A stretch of 6,324 nucleotides of DNA, taken from assembly GCA_016203755.1 (NCBI GenBank), contig JACQMD010000142.1, positions 1 to 6,324 of the forward strand, read 5' to 3'. This document shows positions 1 to 5,306 of this stretch, piece by piece. Each line of letters begins with the position of its first letter. Position 1 is the first letter of the stretch. The notes beneath the pieces are model-generated. The model had not been told where the DNA came from. It was given only the letters and a program-made list of their open reading frames with translations, and ran no database searches. Position numbers and translations under genes: made by a program. The stretch comes from Candidatus Roizmanbacteria bacterium (GTDB lineage Bacteria > Patescibacteriota > Microgenomatia > GCA-001788215 > 2-01-FULL-40-14).

Positions 1-3
1 GTG

Positions 4-20
4 TACCACCAGCCGGTGTA
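4..20. other. Small imperfect hairpin downstream of rpoD
   Basis: In the 48 non-coding bases after the rpoD stop, two arms can pair as six base pairs with one bulged base around a 4-nt loop. It lies about 30 nt past the stop, where an rpoD terminator could be. Only three bases remain before the window edge on the rpoD transcript side, so no U-tract can be seen. A terminator is possible but unproven, and a chance structure is equally likely. Confidence 0.2.
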
Positions 21-48
21 TAGCATTGAGTAATATGAGATTCTAGCA

Positions 49-1137
49 TCAGAACAAGTAATCTTTCAACTTTTTACTGCGTGATGGATGTTTCAGTTTC
101 CGAAGAGCCTTGGCTTCTATCTGACGAATCCGTTCGCGGGTTACCTTAAACTCGCGGCCAACCTCCTCAAGTGTTTTGGGCCGGCTCCCGTCCAGACCAA
201 AGCGCATCACCAAAACGCGTTTTTCCCGATCGGAGAGCGTACCGAGTACTTCTTCCAGCTGTTCTTTGAGAAGTTCCTGAGATGCAGTGTCGTAGGGAGA
301 GGGAGAGGTGAGATCCTGAATAAAATCGCCCAGTCGTGATTCATCATCGTCCCCAACCGGTGCTTCTAGGGAGGTAGGTTCCTGAGAAATTTTAATAATT
401 TCACGGATTTTGGAAGGTTCGAGTTCCATTGCATCCGCAATTTCTTCAATGGTCGGTTCACGTCCTAAATCCTGCATGAGTTTGCGGGCTGTTTTATAAA
501 ATCGGTTGATGGTTTCTACCATGTGGACCGGAATGCGAATAGTACGGGCCTGGTCTGCTATTGCCCGGGTGATTGCCTGCCTGATCCACCACGTGGCGTA
601 GGTTGAAAATTTGTATCCCCGTCGCCAATCGTATTTGTGAACGGCTTTAATAAGTCCTTGGTTGCCTTCCTGAATAAGATCCAGGAACGATAGTCCCCGG
701 CCGATGTATTTCTTTGCAACCGATACGACAAGTCGGAGATTTGATTCGGTGAGTTTCTTCTTTGCTTTCTCATCATGTTTTTCAATTCGTTTGGCAAGAT
801 CTATCTCCTGTTCAAAACGAAGGAGTGGAATACGGCCAATCTCACGCAAATAGGTCCTCACCGGATCAAGTCCCTGTCCTTCTGAAAGATGCGAAAGAAG
901 TGCTAACTCTTTTTCAAGATCAGAGATTGCCTGGGACGTTTTGTCTTCTTCATCGGCAGAGGTGGTTTCAAAAATATCAATTTTATGACGAATAAGTTTT
1001 TCATACAATTCGTCAAGTTGTCGAATTTTCTTTTCCGGCTGTGGATACAACGCAAAAATATCGTCCTGTGTGACGAATCCGGCCAGCTTGCCTTGTTTGA
1101 GCAACTGATCAATGGTTTTTGGCGCTTTAGGTTTCAT
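49..1137 (-). CDS. rpoD: Primary RNA polymerase sigma factor, sigma-70 (RpoD/SigA)
   Basis: Housekeeping sigma subunit that directs RNA polymerase to -35/-10 promoters in the cytoplasm. Residue numbers count from a TTG at 1146. A short region 1.1-like segment (about 11-60, with GFVTQDDI) is followed by region 1.2 (DPVRTYLREIGRIPLL, 94-109). Region 2 (about 129-200) contains the near-invariant FLDLIQEGN and KFSTYATWWIRQAI, which carry the core-binding and -10 melting residues. Region 3 covers about 205-285. Region 4 (about 295-360) has the helix-turn-helix TLEEVGREFKVTRERIRQIE. There is no large non-conserved insertion between 1.2 and 2.1, so it is short, like SigA rather than E. coli RpoD. 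The start is ambiguous. A TTG at 1146-1144 overlaps the dnaG stop, and an ATG three codons later (1137) lies 5 nt after it. Neither has a Shine-Dalgarno sequence, and I prefer the ATG. Both starts imply translational coupling to dnaG. The family call is near certain. Confidence 0.97.
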   Translation of the reverse strand: MKPKAPKTIDQLLKQGKLAGFVTQDDIFALYPQPEKKIRQLDELYEKLIRHKIDIFETTSADEEDKTSQAISDLEKELALLSHLSEGQGLDPVRTYLREIGRIPLLRFEQEIDLAKRIEKHDEKAKKKLTESNLRLVVSVAKKYIGRGLSFLDLIQEGNQGLIKAVHKYDWRRGYKFSTYATWWIRQAITRAIADQARTIRIPVHMVETINRFYKTARKLMQDLGREPTIEEIADAMELEPSKIREIIKISQEPTSLEAPVGDDDESRLGDFIQDLTSPSPYDTASQELLKEQLEEVLGTLSDREKRVLVMRFGLDGSRPKTLEEVGREFKVTRERIRQIEAKALRKLKHPSRSKKLKDYLF

Positions 1138-1142
1138 AGGTT

Positions 1143-2897
1143 TCAATGCAATGTTTTTAGCTGTTCCGAAATTGAGCGGAATTGGGTATTGAGTGTTTCA
1201 ATAGCTTCTTCCTGTTTTAGTTTCGTCGCAACTTCTCCGAGTTTCCGTCTGAGCTCTAATCGCTTTAATGCAACAAGCACCTGTTTTAGCTCTTTTTCAA
1301 ACGTTGATGCATCACGGGTGACCGATTCGATATTTCGTAAATACGCCTTGTTAAAAATATCGACCAATTCCTGCGGCAAAAACTGGTCAACCGATTTCAT
1401 ATCAACCAGCTGTTTTTCATTAATGATTGAAAACAGCTTTCTGACGGCATTTGATCGAATTACCTCTATTGTAAGTGTTTGAGCCACAATTTGCAAATAA
1501 AGCAGCGGTTTTGTGCTTTGAATGATCAGACTTAACAAGTATTCTTCAAGAAGGGTTTGCCGCGGCGTTCGTGTTTGAACAGGTTCCGGGAGGGTCGCAC
1601 CGGAGGATCGGATGACCCTCATCTTGGCAGATCTGGTGAGAGCCTCTTCGATAGAAGATTCTGATACACGGATTGCTACTGCAAGTTTTTTCACATAGTG
1701 ATTGTGTAAAATTGGATTGCTGATGCGTTCAAAATACGGAAGAACTTCATCAGCAACCCTTTTTTTCGAAAATGGCTCAGTGGCGTCGTGTCGTCCCAGC
1801 GCTGAATCGAGAATAAAGTCATAGATGGCAACTGCATGCTCGATTGCTTTTTTGGTAGCAAACTGATCGGTTTTCAGCGCTTCATCTAGGTCTTTGCCCG
1901 TGGGAAGTTGTACCACACGGATAGCAAATTCAAGTTGTTCGGCAAGTTCAATACTGCGACGGGAGGCTACGTCTCCGGCTAGATCCATATCAAGACATAG
2001 TCGTATCTCACTCGTATAACGTTTTAACAGTCTCAACTGATCTTCGGTAAGCGCTGTTCCTTTAATAGCAACAACATTTGTTATGCCGTGCTGGTAGGCG
2101 GAGAGTACGTCAAATTCACCCTCGCAAATCAGTACATACCCGCTTTTGCCAATTGCCTCGCGGGTAACATTGAGTCCATACAGGAGTTTCCCTTTATGAT
2201 AGAGGAGTGTTTCAGGAGTATTGATGTATTTCGCAACGCGTTCTGTCTCAGTTAAAACCCGTCCCGAAAACCCCACAATGTCACCCCGATGGTTATGGAG
2301 CGTAAACATGACACGGCCGCGAAACCGGTCATACGGTCTTGCATTTCCCGAAATCGTCAAACCAGACTGGATAATCTCTTCAGTGGAATAGCCCTTTTTT
2401 TGCAAAAAAGTCGTAACATTGTTCCATCCTGCTGGCGCATACCCGATCATAAAATGCTTAATAAGCCGCTCATGTAGACCGCGTGCGGCAAGATATTCCC
2501 GGGCGTGTATACCAACTGCATGAGAAGTCAGAAGGTAATGGTAGTACTCGCTTGCTAAATGATTAATTTCGAAGAGACGCTCTTTGACTTGCCACTTTGG
2601 ATCGGCGGTAAACGACTGGTTGATCGTAATACCGGCGCGTTTGCCTAGTTCTTTGAGAGCTTCAGGAAACTCAATATGCTCTATTTTCATAAGGAACGTA
2701 AAAATATCGCCGCCTTCATTACACGCTCCGAAACAACGCCATATTTGACGATCGGCGGACACGACAAATGAAGGAGTTTTTTCGGCATGAAACGGACATC
2801 GGGCAATAAAATTACGACCCGTTTTTTTCAGCGGGACATATTCGGAAATAAAGGAAACAATATCGATTTTTTCTTTAATAGTTTCAGTGTCTTTCAT
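1143..2897 (-). CDS. dnaG: DNA primase DnaG
   Basis: Synthesises RNA primers for chromosome replication at the fork, normally recruited by the replicative helicase. The 584-residue length is typical. The N-terminal CHC2 zinc ribbon has C34, H37, C55 and C59, with EKTPSF (39-44) and GGDIFTFLMK after it. The catalytic core has the basic-subdomain motifs RFRGRVMFTL (191-200) and KYINTPE (223-229). The TOPRIM domain has E259 in CEGEFD, D303 and D305 in DMDLAG, and GKDLDE (334-339). The last 140 or so residues are helical and charged, as in the helicase-interacting C-terminal domain. The ATG at 2897 has no Shine-Dalgarno sequence but sits 7 nt after a TAAAAT box. The stop touches rpoD, so the two genes form one transcript. 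Oddities are CFGAC in place of the usual CFGC in the zinc site and an in-frame A AAA AAG heptamer at codons 166-168. Confidence 0.97.
   Translation of the reverse strand: MKDTETIKEKIDIVSFISEYVPLKKTGRNFIARCPFHAEKTPSFVVSADRQIWRCFGACNEGGDIFTFLMKIEHIEFPEALKELGKRAGITINQSFTADPKWQVKERLFEINHLASEYYHYLLTSHAVGIHAREYLAARGLHERLIKHFMIGYAPAGWNNVTTFLQKKGYSTEEIIQSGLTISGNARPYDRFRGRVMFTLHNHRGDIVGFSGRVLTETERVAKYINTPETLLYHKGKLLYGLNVTREAIGKSGYVLICEGEFDVLSAYQHGITNVVAIKGTALTEDQLRLLKRYTSEIRLCLDMDLAGDVASRRSIELAEQLEFAIRVVQLPTGKDLDEALKTDQFATKKAIEHAVAIYDFILDSALGRHDATEPFSKKRVADEVLPYFERISNPILHNHYVKKLAVAIRVSESSIEEALTRSAKMRVIRSSGATLPEPVQTRTPRQTLLEEYLLSLIIQSTKPLLYLQIVAQTLTIEVIRSNAVRKLFSIINEKQLVDMKSVDQFLPQELVDIFNKAYLRNIESVTRDASTFEKELKQVLVALKRLELRRKLGEVATKLKQEEAIETLNTQFRSISEQLKTLH
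2394..2400 (-). other. In-frame A AAA AAG heptamer (possible -1 slippery site) in dnaG
   Basis: The dnaG codons CAA AAA AAG (Q166-K167-K168) present the X XXY YYZ heptamer in the zero-frame phasing used by the E. coli dnaX -1 frameshift site. A -1 slip would add Gly-Leu-Phe-His and stop at the TGA at 2382-2380. The product would be about 172 residues, keeping the zinc ribbon but losing the TOPRIM domain. Downstream, CCA-CTG can pair with CAG-TGG around an 11-nt loop with a 2-nt bulge, which is a weak stimulator. There is no well-placed internal Shine-Dalgarno sequence. It may be an ordinary Lys-Lys codon pair. Confidence 0.25.
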
Positions 2898-2904
2898 ACT
2901 CTTT

Positions 2905-2910
2905 ATTTTA
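2905..2910 (-). promoter_or_regulatory. Candidate -10 element for dnaG-rpoD (TAAAAT)
   Basis: Read on the minus strand, TAAAAT (5 of 6 matches to TATAAT) ends 7 nt before the dnaG ATG. Transcription from it would start at or next to the start codon, giving a leaderless mRNA. A second minus-strand candidate, TATACT at 2928-2923 (also 5 of 6), would give a leader of about 18 nt without a Shine-Dalgarno sequence. No strong -35 hexamer is seen for either, and I cannot choose firmly between them. Confidence 0.4.
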
Positions 2911-2924
2911 CCACTATGCTGGAG

Positions 2925-2930
2925 TATAAT
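2925..2930 (+). promoter_or_regulatory. Candidate -10 element for aspS (TATAAT, consensus)
   Basis: A perfect TATAAT lies 8 nt before the aspS ATG (2939). With the usual 6-8 nt from -10 box to start site, transcription would begin within a few bases of the ATG, so the mRNA would be leaderless or nearly so. At 17-bp spacing the -35 position reads TTTATT (2902-2907), only 3 of 6 matches to TTGACA. The GGAG at 2921-2924 is 14 nt from the ATG, too far for a normal Shine-Dalgarno sequence. The box overlaps a minus-strand TATACT, so the two divergent promoters may compete. Confidence 0.55.
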
Positions 2931-2938
2931 AATCCTCT

Positions 2939-4255
2939 ATGGAACGTACGTTAACAGCCGATGCGGTCAACAAAATCGGGGAAACAATACTGCTTAAAGG
3001 TTGGGTGGATACCAGACGGGACCACGGAAAAATAATCTTTATTGATCTTCGCGACCGGACAGGAATTGTACAAGTGGTGGGGACAAAAGAACTTCTCGGA
3101 TCACTGCGGCCGGAGTTTGCGGTCGCAATTGAGGGAACGGTGAAAAAACGCCCTGAAAAGATGGTAAATGCAAAGATCCCCTCCGGAGCAGTTGAGGTTG
3201 CAGTGAAAAGCAGTGCGGTGATTGCAGAAGCAGCGCAGTTGCCCTTTGATATGGGAGTGAAAGACTTACCCGTTGAATTACCAATTCTTCTTGATAACCG
3301 TTCATTAACCCTCAAACACAAAAAGATTCAAAAAATATTTCAGGTGCAGGCCACGCTTGCCGATGAATTTCGAAAAGCCTCATATGCACTCTCTTGCACA
3401 GAAATATTTATTCCGACTATTGCAGCTGGCGCAACCGAAGGAGGAGCAGAGGTGTTTAAAGTCGATTACTATGGTCATACCGCATTTATGACCCAAAGCC
3501 CGCAATTGTACAAACAAATTATGGTAGGAGTATATGAGCGGGTATTTACTATTGCCAAAGCATATCGTGCAGAACCTTCTGTAACAACGCGGCATTTATC
3601 TGAATCAACACAGATGGATATCGAAATAGGGTTTATCGAATCATTTGAAGAATTGCTTGATGCAATTGAATTTGTTGGCACCTCAATGGTGAGAGAAGCA
3701 AGTATAAAGCACGCCGATATACTTTCAGAGTTCAATGTGGAAACACCACTGGTACCTCATAAAGTTCCCCGTCTGAAACTTCGGGAAGCGCAGCAAATCA
3801 TAACAGAGCGGACGGGACGCGATGTATCAAAAGAGAATGATCTCAATCCTGAAGACGAACGGGAAATTTGTTTGTGGGCAAAAGAAAAACATGCATCTGA
3901 TTTTGTGACCATTACGCACTACCCTACCAAAAAACGTGCGTTTTATACCATGCCGGATCCCAAAGATCCCGAGTACAGCTTGTCCTACGATCTGCTGTTT
4001 CGCGGACTTGAAATATTAAGCGGAAGCCAGCGTATTCATAACTACGATCAGCTTGTTGCAAAAATGAAAGAAAAAGGGGTGAATCCCGAAAATTTCGGGA
4101 TGTACCTCATGGCCTTCCGGTACGGGATGCCCGAAGAGGGCGGATTTTCGTTTGGTCTTGAACGACTCACTATGAAACTGTTAGAATTAGGCAATGTACG
4201 AGAAGCATCACTCTTTCCGCGTGACATGGAACGGGTTGACGAGCGGTTATCGTAA
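2939..4255 (+). CDS. aspS: Aspartyl-tRNA synthetase, archaeal-type (possibly non-discriminating)
   Basis: Class IIb synthetase that activates aspartate with ATP and charges tRNA in the cytoplasm. The N-terminal OB-fold anticodon domain (about 1-105) has GWVDTRRDHGK and FIDLRDRTGIVQVV. The catalytic core has ATEGGAEVF (165-173), QSPQLYKQIM (186-195), motif 2 around YRAE (209-212) and RHLSESTQMDIE (218-229), the late core motif FRGLEILSG (354-362), and motif 3 GFSFGLER (402-409), ending in LFPRD (425-429). At 438 residues it lacks the GAD insertion and C-terminal extension of the roughly 590-residue bacterial enzyme. It therefore matches the archaeal/eukaryotic architecture, also known from Deinococcus AspRS2. 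Pro81 aligns by eye with a position that, as I recall, is Pro in non-discriminating archaeal-type enzymes. Asp24 sits where Trp or His is expected. If non-discriminating, it would need GatCAB, which is not in this window. AsnRS is less likely, given the AspRS-like QSPQ and motif 2 context. Confidence 0.94.
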   Translation: MERTLTADAVNKIGETILLKGWVDTRRDHGKIIFIDLRDRTGIVQVVGTKELLGSLRPEFAVAIEGTVKKRPEKMVNAKIPSGAVEVAVKSSAVIAEAAQLPFDMGVKDLPVELPILLDNRSLTLKHKKIQKIFQVQATLADEFRKASYALSCTEIFIPTIAAGATEGGAEVFKVDYYGHTAFMTQSPQLYKQIMVGVYERVFTIAKAYRAEPSVTTRHLSESTQMDIEIGFIESFEELLDAIEFVGTSMVREASIKHADILSEFNVETPLVPHKVPRLKLREAQQIITERTGRDVSKENDLNPEDEREICLWAKEKHASDFVTITHYPTKKRAFYTMPDPKDPEYSLSYDLLFRGLEILSGSQRIHNYDQLVAKMKEKGVNPENFGMYLMAFRYGMPEEGGFSFGLERLTMKLLELGNVREASLFPRDMERVDERLS

Positions 4256-4278
4256 CAGCATCTATTCATTCTCTGCCT

Positions 4279-5304
4279 GTGGGAAACAAAAAGAAAGCTT
4301 CTACCAGTAAGCGTCATCCGGTTATCGTATTTATCCATGATTTGGTTTGGCACGTCAAATTTTCCCATGTGGTATTTGCTGTATCGTTGGGTGTTTTACT
4401 CGCGTTGCTTTTTTCTCCCCGTGAACAATTAGCAATTCAGCCCTTTAATTTGCTCAATAATCCGGAAGAATTGTCATGGGAGCCGGCTGAAGCAGTTATT
4501 CAACCTACCATTGAACCAAAAATCCCTCCTCCCCACCCGAAAGAGTTAAGCGCCTCCCCACCCGTGTTGAGTGCCCGCGCCGTCGTTGCTCTTGATGTTG
4601 CATCAAAGGAAGTGCTTTTTGCATCGAACGAGCGATTACAGCTGTGGCCCGCATCCACGACCAAAGTGATGACAGCGCTCGTTGCTCTTGATGCATATGA
4701 TCTTGATGAAGAGGTAACTGTTACCAGTCCAATACACGAGGGAAGTGTGATGGAACTTACTGAAGGTGAACACATGACGGTAGAAAATTTACTCTACGGA
4801 ACGCTCATCCAATCAGCAAATGATGCAGCATACGCGCTTGCGCAACATCATCCTGCCGGGATAGCCGGTTTTGTTGACCAGATGAATCAGAAGGTTGAAG
4901 AAATAGGACTTGAGAATACACATTTTGTTGATCCCGCAGGATTTGACAACGAAAAACAATATACCACTGCCTATGACCTTGCGAAATTATCTCTCTACGC
5001 ATTGACCAATCGCACGATTGCTCACATGGTATCACTGCCGGCAATTACCGTCCCGGACGGGACATTTACCCGGTTTCACTCGTTGAAAAACGTCAATCAG
5101 CTTCTCGGAACAGTGCCGGGGGTAGCTGGTATCAAAACAGGCTGGACAGAAAATGCAAAAGAAAATCTTATTAACCTGACCAAGCGGGATGGACACGGGG
5201 TGTTGACGGTGATATTAGGTAGTGACGACCGGTTTGGAGAAACACAATATTTGACCAACTGGGTGTTTGAAAACTTTGAGTGGAATAATTCCCCGACTCC
5301 CTGA
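4279..5304 (+). CDS. D-alanyl-D-alanine carboxypeptidase, peptidase S11 (DacF/PBP5-like)
   Basis: Low-molecular-weight penicillin-binding protein that removes the terminal D-Ala from peptidoglycan pentapeptides outside the membrane. The penicilloyl-serine motifs are all present: STTK (S126 nucleophile, K129), SAN (179-181) and KTG (286-288), with normal S11 spacing. A basic N-terminus is followed by one hydrophobic helix (about 31-46) ending in SPRE. That may be an uncleaved anchor, since no good signal peptidase site is seen. A proline-rich linker (about 68-97) leads to the catalytic domain. The protein ends soon after the fold, without the PBP5_C beta domain or C-terminal amphipathic anchor of E. 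coli PBP5. The GTG at 4279 is the best start I can find. It has no Shine-Dalgarno sequence and lies 23 bp after the aspS stop, so co-transcription with aspS is likely. A related S11 endopeptidase role cannot be excluded from sequence. Confidence 0.9.
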   Translation: MGNKKKASTSKRHPVIVFIHDLVWHVKFSHVVFAVSLGVLLALLFSPREQLAIQPFNLLNNPEELSWEPAEAVIQPTIEPKIPPPHPKELSASPPVLSARAVVALDVASKEVLFASNERLQLWPASTTKVMTALVALDAYDLDEEVTVTSPIHEGSVMELTEGEHMTVENLLYGTLIQSANDAAYALAQHHPAGIAGFVDQMNQKVEEIGLENTHFVDPAGFDNEKQYTTAYDLAKLSLYALTNRTIAHMVSLPAITVPDGTFTRFHSLKNVNQLLGTVPGVAGIKTGWTENAKENLINLTKRDGHGVLTVILGSDDRFGETQYLTNWVFENFEWNNSPTP

Positions 5305-5306
5305 TT

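Noticed and set aside
1..8. GTGTACCA at the left edge, resembling the acceptor end and CCA of a plus-strand tRNA.
   Set aside because: Only eight bases are available, and no T-arm or acceptor partner can be seen, so a tRNA cannot be supported.
21..49. TAGCAT direct repeat at 21-26 and 44-49.
   Set aside because: Six bases repeated once is expected by chance, and nothing nearby suggests an attachment site or operator.
985..1482. A 165-codon plus-strand open frame across the dnaG-rpoD junction.
   Set aside because: It is antisense to two conserved genes and its product is rich in Ser, Phe and Cys without any recognisable motif, so it is a shadow frame.
2396..2409. TTTTTTGCAAAAAA palindrome in dnaG as a terminator or binding site.
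   Set aside because: It is pure A/T with a GC centre, so it cannot form a stable hairpin, and Phe-Leu-Gln-Lys-Lys codons explain it. Only the slippery heptamer within it was kept.
2914..3321. A 135-codon minus-strand open frame over the start of aspS.
   Set aside because: It lies opposite conserved AspRS coding sequence and across the promoter region, has no family features, and is best explained as antisense composition.
5050..5063. GTCCCG and CGGGAC inverted repeat with a 2-nt spacer in the carboxypeptidase gene.
   Set aside because: Six-bp arms inside coding sequence are common by chance, and no second copy was noticed.
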